Origin: Littorina saxatilis
Lineage: Eukaryota; Mollusca; Gastropoda; Littorinimorpha; Littorinidae
DNA length: 64,000 bases
Assembly: GCF_037325665.1 (NCBI RefSeq)
Contig: NC_090255.1
Span: forward strand, 31,937,504-32,001,503
Reading direction: 5' to 3'
Made by a program: the position numbers and the translations under genes
In this document: one piece after another, positions 42,222 to 53,391 of the stretch
Layout of the letters: each line of letters starts with the position of its first letter
How positions within the stretch are numbered: the first letter of the stretch is position 1
Notes under the pieces: model-generated
Databases searched by the model: none
What the model was told of the DNA's origin: nothing
What the model saw: the letters and a program-made list of their open reading frames with translations, nothing else

Positions 42222-45200
42222 CTCTCATGCTGCAAAGCTTCATTTGGGCCTTGAAAGAAAATTCAATGTTTCCCATCTCAAGTGTTTCGTTAGCCTTACC
42301 GTATGGCTGTGGTTCAGTCATGTACCAACACCGCGGTGTCTCTTCTGCAACATCAATCTCTATCTTGACGCCAGACAGAATCGCTGTGTCTCCTTCCTCC
42401 ATGTTGCAGTGAGAAGCCATGGTCCCTGAACGTTCACTGTTCAAGCCGTTGACGGTCTCTGACTGGTCACTGTTCAAGGTGCTTATGATCCCCGACTGGG
42501 AATGTTCACGGTTCAAGGCGTTGATGGTCCCCGTCTGTTCACTGCTCACTGTCTCTTCTGCAACATCAATCTCTATTTCGACGCCAGACAGAATCGCTGT
42601 GTCTCCTTCCTCCATGTTGCAGTGAGAAGCCATGGTCCCTGAACGTTCACTGTTCAAGCCGTTGATGGTCCCCGTCTGTTCACTGTTGAAGGCATTGCTG
42701 TGACATAAAACAACGAAATTCATCCCTTAAAAAGTTAAAGAAAATCAAGGTAAAGGGAGTTCAGTCATTATGTAAACCATTTGAGGCAGACTGGGCCTTT
42801 AAAGAAAATCAGGGTAAAGGGAGTTGTATGGTTAATCTGACTGCAGTAAGAATACGAAAATTATTCCATGGCACTGTCATATGGCTGTTTTGGTAATCAT
42901 CTGCATGCTTATGCATGGAAGTCTGTGCTGGCATCACATTCACAAAGCTGGTCGAGAAAATACCCCACGCTGACCTCATTAACCTTTCCCGGATCACGCG
43001 TTGGATTACACAGTCCGGATGATGTGGGTCGTGTACGACCTATACTTTCCAAAGAAAAATTCAACGTAAAAAGTATGGGTCGTACACGACCCACGCCATC
43101 CAAATAGGAATAAACGTTTTGCCGCCTCTTTGCAGAGTATGGGTCGTACACAACCCACGCCATCTGAATAAGGATAAACAACATAATTCCATATGGGTCG
43201 TCCACGACCCACATCATCCGGACAGTGTAGTTCAAATTACGTCGTCATTTATTTGTTTGTTTACAAAGATAATCTTTGAAAAGTTGGATAATGGGAAGGT
43301 CGTATGGTGATCAGAGATTACATGAAATCTCAATTAAAAACTTCAAATAGTTTTAGAGATAAAGACGATTTTGTGAGGCTCCGGGTCGTCCACGACCCAC
43401 AAAGCACAGTGAAAGTTAAACAAATCACCAAAACATGAGAGGCTCTGGAATATTAGCTAAAAAGAATCTTAGTTGCTTGTATAAGCCGTTTGTTTAAGGA
43501 AGTCTAATATCAGCTGGTGTTTGAAAGTTTTGAAAGGGATTCCCCAACAAAACATCTGTCCAAAAATAACCTTTTGTCAGACCACCTTTTGTTTACTGCA
43601 GGAAGGTCCTGTACAACACAGTTATTGACGACTATAAACGACTGGATGGAGAGTATAGATGAAAATAAAACGGTGGACGTTATTTACTTAGATTTACAGA
43701 AAACTTTCGAAGTCCCTCATAAAAGATTGATTACAAAATTAAACGCTTATGGTATTGGTGGGAATACAGTATTGTCAGATGGATCGCAGATTTCCTATCG
43801 GGAAGATCACAGTTTGTGTCTGTTGGGGAAGATACCTCAGATGAAGCTCCAGTCACCAGCGGGGTACCACAGGGTAGTGTGTTAGGGCCTACTTTGTTTA
43901 CTTTGTAAATGATATGCCTGATATTGTGGAATGTCTGGTAAAAATGTTCGCAGACGATACAAAGGCCTATATATGGAGGTACAATCTCCTGAAAATGTTG
44001 CTCACTTACAAAACAGTATAATAAGTTAACCCATTGGACAGAAAAATGGCAAATTAAATTTAACAGCAAAAAATGTACAGTTTTGCACATTGGTAAAAAT
44101 ATTCCAAAAGAAACTTAGATGATGGATGGTCGTATTCGGGAGATCACTAATGCTGAGAAGGATTTAGGCATTGTGGTGGATGGGGGCCTATCTTTTGTGG
44201 ACCACATACACGAAACAGCAAAATAAGCTAACAGAGTCTCTGGCATGATAGTCCATAAGATTGAGTACAAGTCAAAAGACATCATGGTTCCTCTTTTCAA
44301 ATCGCTTGTTCGCCCTATACTTGAGTATAGGAATATGGTATGGTCACCCTCATTAAAGAAACATAATAATACTCATTGAAAGTGTTCAGCAGCATTTCTT
44401 GAAAGCTATGAACAGAGATTGAAATTCCTTAATATGCCAAACTTACAGTACAGGAGGTTGCAAGGCACCTATAAAATATTACATAATCTTTATGATATAT
44501 GCGCTACTAATTCACTACTCCTGTTACATGAGGGTTCGAGCACAAGAGGTCATGATTTTAAATTAAGAAAAATAATGTTAAAACTAACCTGTATGCAAAC
44601 TTCTTTACTATAATCGTGTTGTAAATAACTGGAACAATTTGCCACCCAACATTTTGTCAGCAGGAACACTAAACACGTTCAAAAACTTACTTGACAAGCA
44701 ATGGAGACAATTTATGTTCTGTAAAAATTTAACTCAATTGAGATCGTCCCAGGACGTACGCAGCGCACAATTATAAACACCGATATTTCAAATCATTAGT
44801 TGAAATACATAACAGGCAAAAGGCTGAAAAGCCTATCAGGCCGCTTATGTAATGTTATGTTATGAGTTAATGTTATTAAAACGCCTTTTATTTTGTAACT
44901 GTACGTAAACACCTGCCCGAGGCTGGTTCAAATCGCGGCGGCCGAATTCACAATTCCTCCTTTCCCGCCCGCTGGGTGATCTCAAATTTCGCTGACCACA
45001 AAACAGCGAACCCTACGCTGTTAAACCAAAATGGCCGGCGAGCAAAGAGGCTCTCTCGTTTTTCGTCTGCTTTGGAACGCCATGTTTGGCCACCATGATT
45101 TTTGCGGTACTACTTGCCTCCGAAAACCCCCCAAAACCCCTGAAAACTTCTTCAGAACTTAACAAAATTGTCCTTAGATCGTGTTTTGTGACATATTTGT

Positions 45201-48200
45201 TTGAAATCATGACTCATGTATCTGCAACTTTCACCGTTCCTGGCTTTATTTTCGTGTTTGTGCGAGGTTGCATTGAAACTGTTGCAAAACTTCCAATTAC
45301 AAAAGTCAGATTTTAGTGCTCCTGATTTTCAAATATTTTATTCCTAAATCATGGGTAACGTTTGATCTTTGTTGATCAACCATTTGGATTTTCATTGAGT
45401 TGTTAATTTGCTTAGAACTCTCGTTGTGTAGCTTTTGATCCTGGTTTAAAGATAAAAACAAAATTAGAATTTTTTGTAAGTAAACCAAACAACCTTTCCA
45501 TTTTGTAATTTTAGTGAATAAAATTAAGAACATTGAACTACTATTGTGTTGCATTGTGTGGATCGTGAAAAAACCCGTTATTTCAGCATAAGATAAAGAA
45601 GAAAACATTTTAAAGGAATGTTTTGCAAGTAAACCAAACAACCTTTTCATTTTGTAATTTTAGTGAATAAAATTAAGAACATTAACATTAAGAATGCACA
45701 ATCCATTGTGCCTTTAAGCTATCTTGCGTATTTGTCCTGTAATGCTATGTAAGAGTTGCTAAGTTGAACCTTTTCTGAATTTTTGTTGAGTTTTTAATTG
45801 GTAGTGTACTTTGAGTTTTTGTAAGGCCTGTACATGTATAATCAATCGAGTGACCCCTGTAAAAGAAATCTTTGATCAAAACGTGTGTCAGATAGTGACA
45901 TAGAGTGCAGACCTGGGAACCCACACGATTTCGCCATATTTTGTACGCTTTATTGTCTAGAATACGATCAGTAGGGTCAGTGGGAAAAAATATGACAAGA
46001 AAAATTCCTAGACTACTTTGCTTCACAAGCACATTCTGAAGCTGATCCAGTATTTGAACACATGATGAGTTTTTGTAATTGGCAAACATTCATAAAAGAA
46101 TTGTTTTAAATGTATTTTTAAACTTAATTATGAGTCTGAGGGATGCGTGTGTACGATTTTGGTTGCACGCATCATAATTATAAGAGCAAATGTAAGCAAT
46201 AAGGTGTAAGAAAAACATTGATGGTTAATAGCTAGATTGTATAGCTTTAACAACAAGAGGCAAAGCCTTCAAGGCTCACGTAAGAAATCGACAAACAGTA
46301 ACACAAACTCAATCACTCCGTCCCACACACACACACACACACACACAGAAAGAGCATAGGTGAAACTGTGCAAGAAAGTGAGACACTAGATCTAGATCTG
46401 TCTGTCTGCATGTAGCCTACTTACAGGGACATGACTGCCAACTACTGAACTAGTCTCGGCCTGCTCAAAATAACAATGACCGAGACTTTCAGTAATTCCT
46501 TCGCGTGACGTCTAACCCTCTTACGTCATAATGTTACGTCAATGTAATGTGACGTCTTCAAATGTTAGAGTTTCTACCACAGACATACACACACACATAC
46601 ATACATACATACGCACGCACGCACAGACAGACAAAAGTTAGCATCGCATAGGCTACACTTACGTGAGCCAAAAAGAGAGCGAGCGAGCAATGTCATCACT
46701 AGTTATAGCTATAGATGTAATCATTTTGAAATCATGTACACATGAAGTGTTGCATCCACACATACAACATCACCTACCCAATTGGATCTGTTTGGCTTTC
46801 ATCTGATGCCTCTGGTTCTACCTCAGCGTCAGCCTGGAATGAGTGGGGAGTGTCAGGCTGAAGCAACTCAGTCATTATCTGTACATGATGGGAAAAAATA
46901 GGTTGATAATTTTTTAAAATATTTTATTAATAGTTTCAAAAGATGAAGTAATGATTGTTTCAAAGATGAAGTTTCTGAATATGGCATACCCAATACCCAT
47001 TACAGTTATCCCCTCTCCTCCTTTTCTTCCTTGTGATTTAATTTGTTTTTATGTACAGAAAATTCTAAACCTACACCGAAGTCCTCACCTCACCCCCCCC
47101 CCCCCCCCCCCCCATCCTACCTGTGGGTAACAAAAATGAGAAGAAAAGTTGTGTTTCGCAGAGTAACAAGTGAGTGCTAGTATGCTGCAACTGGTGTAAA
47201 GTATCATCAAAGTCTGTGACACGAACAAAACACCAGCTGCCTCGGCCTATGCCTATCGCCCCACAAATACATCTATAGATATATATACGACTTGTGTCTG
47301 TCTGTCTGTCTGTGTGTGCGATGCGCGCCCAAGGTTCTCGATGGATCAGTTTCAAATTTGGTGACCATATTCAGGTACACCCCGGACACAACCTGGTCGA
47401 TGAGATATTTCAACACGTGCTCTCAGCGCGCAGCGCTGAACCGAATTTTGGATTTTCTCTGGATCCATTCCCAGTAACTCTTCCTTATCTTCTCCAGTGT
47501 TTTCAGCGTTTATCTCCCTTCCTTCGTGTGGCGCGCGGATATTCCCGTTCTGTTACTATTTTTAGAAGGTCACTGCACTGTCCAGAACGCTTTCCTTGCA
47601 TCCCCAAGTTGTCCTCACTGTAAAAGTGCAAAGGTCGAATCAATTTATAGCCACGCGAAAAATACACTGTCATCTATCTCTATATACTTATAGATATATA
47701 GATATAATACGCCTTCTGTGTGTGTGTGTGTGGGCAACACCTGTGGATTGTAGAGTTCTGTTCAGTTGTGATGTGGTCTGGCGGCTTTTGTGTGTCTGTA
47801 TGTTCTGGCCTTCCTTTGAGAAGCCATAACAGTTTTAAAAGGGCTTAGAGATCTATAAGCTCTACATTTCTCAATCCTGTATGAGTGGACTTCGCCAAAA
47901 AATATTATTTTGAAAAATAAATAAATATATGCACTGCGGTATGAAATCGGCAACAGCAATGGACATGCAGTTTTCACATGCAGGTAGACTGTGCTAGAAA
48001 CTGAAACTTAAAAAAACACACTGTACTCCAATACCTTAGGAGCAGATGCCATTTCACCAAAGTTACTGTCTCTCTGACGAAAACGCCACGTGCACCCAGA
48101 GATATATCTGCAGGGTGCCACTGACACCAGCGCAACCCCAACCCCTCTCCCCGACATAACTTTTGGTATATTATGTACTCACTTCCTTTCGTCTGCGTTT

Positions 48201-48545
48201 AAAAGCAGTTCGTCGTTCCGATGACACTGTAGTCCGATTTTTGCCCCCCTGTGAGTGGTAAAAAATGGTTGGAACTGCGTCTGGTCTAAGCATGGCTTTA
48301 TGTGGCAGGCTTTCTTGTCTGCTGATCTGCGTCCGCATGGTGAAATCCGTCGGGAGAAAGTGCCGCGAACACAGACAATCGTGTTGGTTTGGCTTCCATA
48401 GTTTTTTCGTGTTCGGGTCGAAACGGTTGATCTTCACTAACCATTGCTGGAGAAGATGCGATTCCTTCGGGAACGAATGAAAACTTATTCCTGAACCCTT
48501 TATTGGTTTTTGGTTGCAATCAGCTGCAGTGCACTGCTTCGGCAT
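38522..48545 (-). CDS. THAP-domain protein with 21-residue repeats, four predicted exons
   Basis: Predicted exons on the - strand: 48545-48183, 46878-46778, 42697-42300, 39225-38522, phases 0/2/1 all matching, 1566 nt (521 residues) to a stop inside the inserted element. An N-terminal THAP zinc finger (C2CH DNA-binding fold) starts at MPKQCTAADC. It is followed by an acidic linker, an internally duplicated acidic exon and a repeat exon. The open frame extends upstream of MPKQ, but that start is chosen because THAP domains begin at residue 1. Originally the repeat exon probably continued into C2H2 fingers (37038-37600, 34740-35098). Now insertions end it early, so the gene may encode a truncated protein or be dying. 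Confidence 0.65.
39690..41060 (+). mobile_element. Family G mollusc repeat, split by an inserted element
   Basis: It starts CCCCCGCGGGTTAGGGGAA, runs to CTTGTATTCTCCC, resumes at 40893 (GTAATACATTGTACTAGG) and ends CGTGGTTGAAAACGACGTTA with an AAAGAAA tail. Copies in reverse lie at 59130-59930. Confidence 0.7.
39892..40888. mobile_element. TTAA-flanked foldback: inverted pair of tRNA-headed SINEs
   Basis: TTAA lies at both borders (39888-39891, 40889-40892). The two arms (about 300 bp: AGCTGTGGTCTATTT, CGAGGTTGAAAAATGGG, CAAACGCTACCCGAAACCCC) are inverted copies. Each ends internally in a tRNA-like head with box B (GAGTTCGAATC); the heads face each other across about 400 bp. Confidence 0.7.
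41150..41451. mobile_element. TTAA-flanked short element with GACCCA/TGGGTC palindromes
   Basis: It lies between TTAA (41146-41149) and TTAA (41452-41455). The left part resembles the element at 42985 (CCGGATCACA, GTACGACCCAT). The right part resembles the inverse of 56702-57002 (GACGGGTATACCCGTC). It may be a chimera of two TTAA families. Confidence 0.5.
41464..41778 (-). mobile_element. tRNA-derived SINE S4, complete, 11-bp target duplication
   Basis: On the - strand the head GGCACGGTTGGCCTAGTGGT and box B GGGTTCGAACCCC lead to the body and end GGGCGTTAAGCG with an A tail. TAAATCAAGAT flanks it at 41453-41463 and 41779-41789. Confidence 0.9.
41919..42187. repeat. Perfect 125-bp inverted repeat (hairpin), 19-bp loop
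   Basis: 41919-42043 is the exact reverse complement of 42063-42187 by base-by-base comparison; the loop is 42044-42062. TA tracts lie on both sides (41826-41838, 42181-42216). It sits in intron 3 of the THAP gene. Confidence 0.9.
42300..42697 (-). CDS. THAP gene exon 3 (internally duplicated acidic exon)
   Basis: The exon is 398 bp, acceptor TATGTCACAG, donor TACG|GTAAGG. It encodes two near-identical copies of a segment with SERSGTMASHCNMEEGDTAI and EIEIDVAEET, separated by EQTGTINALN-type repeats. Phase matches both neighbours. Confidence 0.65.
42985..43417. mobile_element. TTAA-flanked element rich in GTCGTACACGACCC palindromes
   Basis: The left border is TTAACCTTTCCCGGATCACG, the right border CACAGTGAAAGTTAA. 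The interior has four or five copies of TGGGTCGTACACGACCCA-type palindromes 40-60 bp apart. No coding capacity. The inverted ends are weak, so the boundaries are approximate. Confidence 0.45.
43500..44866 (+). mobile_element. 5'-truncated non-LTR retrotransposon (CR1/Jockey-like)
   Basis: Successive reverse transcriptase motifs can be read, in more than one frame: LLFTAGRSCTTQLLTTINDW, VIYLDLQKTFEVPHKRL, GVPQGSVLG, FADDTKAY and LVRPILEY. The C-terminal NRVVNNWNNLPP segment follows. The element lacks its 5' half (no endonuclease) and has several frameshifts and stops. It ends in a (TTATG)n-like tail, typical of CR1-type LINEs. It lies in intron 2 of the THAP gene. Confidence 0.75.
44867..46253. 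other. Intronic stretch, mostly unassigned, with a 65-bp direct repeat
   Basis: The sequence AAGTAAACCAAACAACCTTT through AATAAAATTAAGAACATT occurs at about 45478 and 45630. No exon or element was recognised otherwise. Confidence 0.5.
46254..46669 (-). mobile_element. Family D HINE-like repeat
   Basis: Reverse-oriented copy of 21890-22366: CAAGAGGCAAAGCCTTCAAG at its 3' end (left), GGCTACACTTACGTGAGCC at its 5' end (right). The interior carries CA and CATA microsatellites. Confidence 0.65.
46778..46878 (-). CDS. THAP gene exon 2 (acidic linker)
   Basis: The acceptor ATGTACAG and donor ATTGG|GTAGGT bound a 101-bp exon encoding IMTELLQPDTPHS ... EVEPEASDESQTDPIG. Its phase matches exon 1 (0) and exon 3 (2). 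Confidence 0.6.
47093..47113. repeat. Poly-C run
   Basis: About 21 consecutive C. A possible G-quadruplex on the - strand, in intron 1 of the THAP gene, where it would lie in the transcribed strand's RNA as G. Confidence 0.7.
47272..47900 (+). mobile_element. Family C Helitron, 3'-truncated
   Basis: It starts TCTATAGATATATATACGAC after an A and carries the TTCTCGATGGATC ... CTCAGCGCGCAGCGCTGA block. It fades out near GAGTGGACTTCGCC without the CCGGGCGAAGCCGGG hairpin and CTAG end. Confidence 0.6.
48183..48545 (-). CDS. THAP exon
   Basis: The exon has 121 codons, with donor GGAA|GTGAGT. The C2CH ligands are visible: Cys5 and Cys10 (MPKQCTAADC), then CSRH (second Cys and His) about 48 residues later. 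The FHSFPK, W and P residues of the THAP core and an MLRPDAVPTIF motif (the AVPTIF box) are also visible. A basic tail (KRRRKE) ends the exon. All key THAP residues appear intact. Confidence 0.85.
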
Positions 48546-48759
48546 GATGCCGCAATTTAGGCTCTGAACACCCAGTGGTATTGTGGTGAATGTCGATTTC
48601 CCTGTAAGGCTAAGGGAGACGACTCCATTAGATTCCCCCTGTACCGGAAGTGTAAAGCCACGAGGTGGCGGGTAAGAGAGCAGATTCGAGCGAGACACAG
48701 ACCAGACAACACCTGACAGCATCGATTCTACGACCGTCTTCAAGACTTGAAGACGTTCG

Positions 48760-48985
48760 TGTTACAGCCTTTAACGGTAAGTCCGTTAGAGGCGCTTATG
48801 CTTAGTTTCCCCCGGGGGAGCTCAGCATTATGAGAAGTTAATGTAGCAAACGCAAGGCGGCTGGGTGAACCCCGGCCGCAGTGCGTGTTTACATTTGTTA
48901 TGTGTTGCGTGCGTTCCGTCCTGTCAACTGTTCTGTCATTTATGTAAAGCTCGGCTTTCACCACAATGGTGTCAGAAGTTCGTCT
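48760..48985 (+). mobile_element. Possible solo LTR end with primer-binding-site-like motif
   Basis: AAGCTCGGCTTTCACCACA is followed by ATGGTGTCAGAAG, which resembles the LTR end and tRNA primer-binding site of some Ty3/Gypsy-type elements. No open frames or second LTR were seen, so it would be an old fragment. The call rests on this one motif. Confidence 0.25.
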
Positions 48986-48989
48986 AAAG

Positions 48990-50392
48990 AACCTGCGCCG
49001 GCGTAAGTGTAGCTGGGTTATTTTTTTTTGCTGAGTTTCTGCGGGAGGGAATGCCCTAACGGACATAGGAGTCCCTGACACGAGTTACTATCTGGGTGGG
49101 CGTGTCAGTCGTCAGTTTCTGTGGTATGTTTCGGCATACATGTGTGTCCGTCTTGTTTTTTTGTTTTGTTTTTTTGGTTTTTTTCTCTGCTACAACAACA
49201 CCGGGTCACCACAGCATGGTTTATTTAGTATTGCACAGAGTCTGTTGACGGTGCTTTAGTTTTTTTTTTGTTCCATATTTTTGCCCCCATATCAGTTTAC
49301 ACAAAGAGCGAAAATTTAAGATGGCGACCGGACACTACAACCATGCATGATTTTTAAATAATGTAAAGGTTGAAATGTTGTGCCGAGGACGCCCCTTTTG
49401 TGTGTACAGTATTAAGAACGAGGGGGAAGTTATATGTTTTGTTTTATCATTTTATAATCTTATTTTGGTTTTTTTCAAATTCCTACTAGGGTGATCACTA
49501 TTCGTTTGTTTTTTACACTGTCATGTTGTGTTGGAGTTACTGGGTATAGGCAATAAACATTGTGTTTATAAATTTATTACTAGTGACTAACTGCACTATA
49601 TACTGGCCACGCTGGCGGGTTAACAGCCTCTCTGTGCCCGTCCATGGGTTTTGTTTTTCTTCCCCATGGCTTTGGTGGTCGATGGGTATATGACGCTGTG
49701 CCAAAACGTGCTTTGACGGTCACCCCCTGAGTTTGATTACATTTTTTTTTATCTGTTCGCATCTTTCATGGCAAACCAATGTTTTTTAATGACAAACATA
49801 ACCCATAGAGATAATAATCATAACCGTGCTAGATATGGTCATTTCTGTTTGACAATAAAAAAAGAAAGAAACGAGATGCGTGGGTTGAAACGAGTGAGTG
49901 TGAATGGGACACTTCAAGGGAACTCAGGATTTTGCTTGTTTGCTTGTTTACCATCGACTTACCTATAACTTACTGTGTGTGTTTGTAGATGAAGTATAAG
50001 TCTTCAAATCTGTCCCACAATAAATAAAAATTTCAAACTATTTCTTAAAAAAAAAAGGATTGAAAAGGAACGGTTTCGGACGTTACACATAATGTCAAAT
50101 GTGCCTTGTGAACGAAAAGTTCGTCTGCTACTCCACTGTGAGCCGTCGTCAACATTCACGTTAATGGCGACTACAAATTGCACTCTTTGAACGTAATTTA
50201 CCACACAAAAAGCATTAGACCGTGTGCTAGTCAGTCTTTCAGCTCTGAAAAGGTCAGTACTTTTTTTTTTGTCAAACGGTAACGTACGAAAATATCCAGA
50301 TTCCAAAAAAGGTATTCTACATTTTCGCGGTAGAAAGATTATTTCGGGAAGCCATCTTTACCCAGAATGCACTCTGTGTTTGATTTCCCAAG
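48990..50392. other. Largely unassigned intergenic stretch
   Basis: No coding signal. It contains T-rich tracts, AAGATGGCGACC at 49318, and one copy of a CTGGCGGG...CCGTCCATGGG hairpin repeat (49611-49680) that recurs at 51378 and 51636. Confidence 0.4.
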
Positions 50393-51690
50393 ATGGCGGC
50401 AAAGAAGAGAGAAGGTGAGTGTTTATCATTTTTTGTCAGGCACATCGTACTGGTAACGTCCGACATAATATAACGACTGAATTGCAAGTTTTTAGTGTTT
50501 TTAAAGCTTTTTAATGCACACTACAACGGCAAAAACGGACTGAAGCGGCAACACCATGTGTTTGCGTCCACACGTGTCTATGTACCGGGCATGAGTGACC
50601 TCGGCTTTCAGTCGTTACGTGGACACAGCACAAACTGTGTCCATTCAGTTCTACATCTACCAAGTGTAACATCTGACATGCTCAACAGCCTGCAGACTAT
50701 ATTTACAAACTGTTTGTCACTTTGTTTCTGGTTTTAGATGTGGTACACAATGTATTAAATAAGATTATTTTTGTTCTGACAAGATTTCTGTGTTTGTTGC
50801 ATTTTTAATGAAATGTGTGTGTACTGCTTGCTGTCGGACGTTACACAGGACACAGTGAGCAGATGAATTTATGGGACAATAAAATTGAATTTTGGTTTGG
50901 ATTTGATGTGAATGTCAATTTCAGCATCTAAGTCAATGATAAAGATTAGATTCAGAAATATCTGGCAAGTAATCATCATACTGTGGCTAGTTGTACTGTG
51001 TCCAGTGTAACATCCAACATCAGTCGGGTGCCCGTCTTTATTGATCAATATCTAAAAAACGCTGCTTTCATTTATCTTTTTAAAACTTGAAACACATTCA
51101 GGAAACCTCAGTCTTTAATGCTGCAACATCCAACAACAAATATAAACAGTTTTATTTTTGCCTCAAGTGTCCCATTGTAAGGAGGCAGGTTCTGGCACAG
51201 CATCATATAGGATCTGATTTGTTTTAGTGGATAGGCAGACCATTTTCCAAAATAGTTTTTGTTGGTAGGCTGACAACCACCACACCGCCATTGTGGGCCA
51301 AGCTCAGGATGGAGGTGTGGGTACTGCAAATTTTTATATCAAAATATATGTGATTAATGTTCTGGATTCCCACTATCACTGGCGGGATAACAGCTTATCT
51401 GTGCCCGTCCATGGGTTTATTTTTGTCTATCCCATGGCTTTGATAGTTGTTAGAATGCAGTTAGGTTATTGAAATATGTCCGAAACCCATATCTTTTCAC
51501 AATATGACACCACAGCTCTGGCGGGAGGCACTATTTTGGCCTAATGGGTTTTTTACCCGATACAAGTGTTGATTGTTTGTACTTGTTATACTCATGTTAC
51601 TAGGTTACTTTTTACAGTACTGTGTTTCGCATCCCTGCTGGCGGGATCACCGCTTTTCTGTACCCGTCCATGTGCCCAGACACATGGCAG
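49611..51690 (+). repeat. Three copies of a CCATGGG...CCCATGG hairpin repeat
   Basis: Copies at about 49611-49680, 51378-51445 and 51636-51690 share CTGGCGGG(A/T)TAACAGC, CTGTGCCCGTCCATGGG and then CCCATGGC on the other side of a T-rich loop. The third copy is shorter. I do not recognise the family. Confidence 0.6.
50393..50414 (+). CDS. Candidate first coding exon (MAAKKRE)
   Basis: AAGATGGCGGC gives both a good start context and a YY1-type promoter/initiator motif. The frame reads MAAKKRE and ends GAAG|GTGAGT, a consensus donor, in phase 1. The next exon is not certain; 53392-53532 is compatible in phase (DKQVCNWW frame). No function can be inferred. Confidence 0.35.
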
Positions 51691-52175
51691 AGGGGGATGA
51701 TTATGAATGCAGGTTTATTTTCTTTAACACTATTTGTTCATGTCCATGAGTAACACAAGGGACGAAGGGTGAACTCTCAGAAAAACTCCTTCTCCCAAAG
51801 ACCTAGCCGTCCTCCTAATATCAAAACGGGGAGGGGAACCAAGATGGGGACAGGGTGACACCATACCCCGCAACACATTCCTGCAGTCCTTTTGAATTAA
51901 CAGGGAGGGGAGTAAAGAGGCAAGGGTCGATGGGATGAAATAAGAAGAGTGCCCCTACAAACTTGATTTGGGAAAGAGGTACCTGAGTACACGCCTGCAT
52001 AGTTAGCTTCTGAATAGTTAGTTTCTGAGTGGCGACAAGAAGTTGCTCTAAGTCCAACCACACGCTTATCGATGGTATAGCTGTGTGAAGTTATGCCGCT
52101 GTGCACTGATTTCCCCTGTTGGGCAGGGAGAGGTTATCATCCCAACTGTCAGGACGAGATGTTCATAGAGCTAAC

Positions 52176-52223
52176 ATGGCAGATCAGGTACAGGTGGTGG
52201 ACAAGGTGTCAGAGAAAGACAGG
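52176..52223 (+). CDS. Candidate first coding exon (MADQVQVVDKVSEKDR)
   Basis: AACATGGCAG is a strong start context. The 16 codons end AGG|GTAAGA, a consensus donor, in phase 0. Joined in phase to 53392-53532 it would continue MTNKSAIGGK. This is a weak call with no homology. Confidence 0.3.
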
Positions 52224-53165
52224 GTAAGATTACTGTTAGGTCTAGTTAGTGGGGCTGGGACTGACATCTTTTCCCCTAAATAGTGATAGTATAGTCCCAA
52301 GGACCTCCCCCAGCGCAAAATCTTAGGATGATGACACAGGCAGAGTGGTTTCTCTGAGACAGGGGATGGTAGTGGGAATGATTTCCATATTTAGTAAGCA
52401 TTTATGTTTTTGAGAGCCCCCTTCATCAGACAGAGTGATGTCCCCTGAGGCAGGGCGTGGTGTTTGGTGAGGTTTCCAGTTTTAAAGGGAAATTCATTAT
52501 GTGTGGCAACAACACAGGGGGAAGGGAAGAGGCAGGCTAGCACTACAATCACTCCAAGCAGGCTGGGTATTCTGGAGCGCCCAGGTAGTGACAGTCCCAT
52601 TGAGTTGACTGATCACGGCAGTCCTCCATGGAGGCGTTCTGGTAGGTCTCAGGTGCAGGCCAGCTGCTCATCCCGGAGGAATGAACTTTTGCCGGCGTCT
52701 TGGCGATCACCTCGGTGTCTCTCTGCCCAGCCACCTCTCGCTCGCCCCCACGAGTTTATCCGGGTCCTCTACACCTCAGGGACTACGGTAACAGCTGTGA
52801 CGGCAGCCAAGTAAGGCAGAAGTTGCGACATGCAAGGGAGGAACCGTGACGGAGGGCATTTCCCCATACTGGACCCCCACTAAAATGCACCATCAAAGGG
52901 ACCTCCGGCAGTACGCTGAGCAGCGACGCCAAGTCACCACCACATGCGAGAACCAGCACCCACTGTGGAAGCCTCCGTGGAACCCCCCTCCCTGACGGAG
53001 CGTTCCCCTAGGGAAAATCATCCACGGAACCCCAGGCAGTACGCTGTCGCTGGACAGTGACGCCAAGAGCGGAACGTGGAAATTTTAGAAGAAGAAAAGT
53101 GAGTGTACCTTTGTATGTTGGAGCTGGAGTACACTCCGCGCAGTTTTTTGGTTATTTATTTGGTT
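52224..53165. other. Unassigned GC-richer stretch
   Basis: It contains two similar phrases (CAGTACGCTGAGCAGCGACGCCAAG at about 52910 and a close copy at about 53037). A 116-codon open frame (52464-52814) gives no recognisable domain. It could be part of an unidentified old element. Confidence 0.3.
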
Positions 53166-53311
53166 ATCTTGTCAATTTCACTGCCTGTGCATCGAGCGGT
53201 GGACTGACGATGCTACGAGTATACGCTCTTGCTGTAAAAATGCAGTGAGTTCAGTTTCATTCTGTTAGTTCGACAGCTTGACTAAATGTTATAATTTCGC
53301 CTTACGCGACT
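53166..53311 (+). mobile_element. Family A repeat, 3' end only
   Basis: It runs from CTTGTCAATTTCACTGCCTG through GCGGTGGACTGACGATGCTA to CGCCTTACGCGACTTG followed by TT. The 5' part is missing. Confidence 0.7.
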
Positions 53312-53391
53312 TGTTTTTGTTTTTGTGATGACTGAGAATCCTTGTTCTCATTCCTGTGCACATGTATTTATATTGACTTTTATTCGCTCAG

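Noticed and set aside
45060-45316. 76-codon frame 45086-45316 with a membrane-like stretch
   Set aside because: No splice context or homology; it lies inside a THAP-gene intron on the opposite strand.
48740-49081. 113-codon open frame upstream of the THAP exon
   Set aside because: It has no recognisable domain and coincides with the possible LTR-end sequence; the THAP start at 48545 does not need it.
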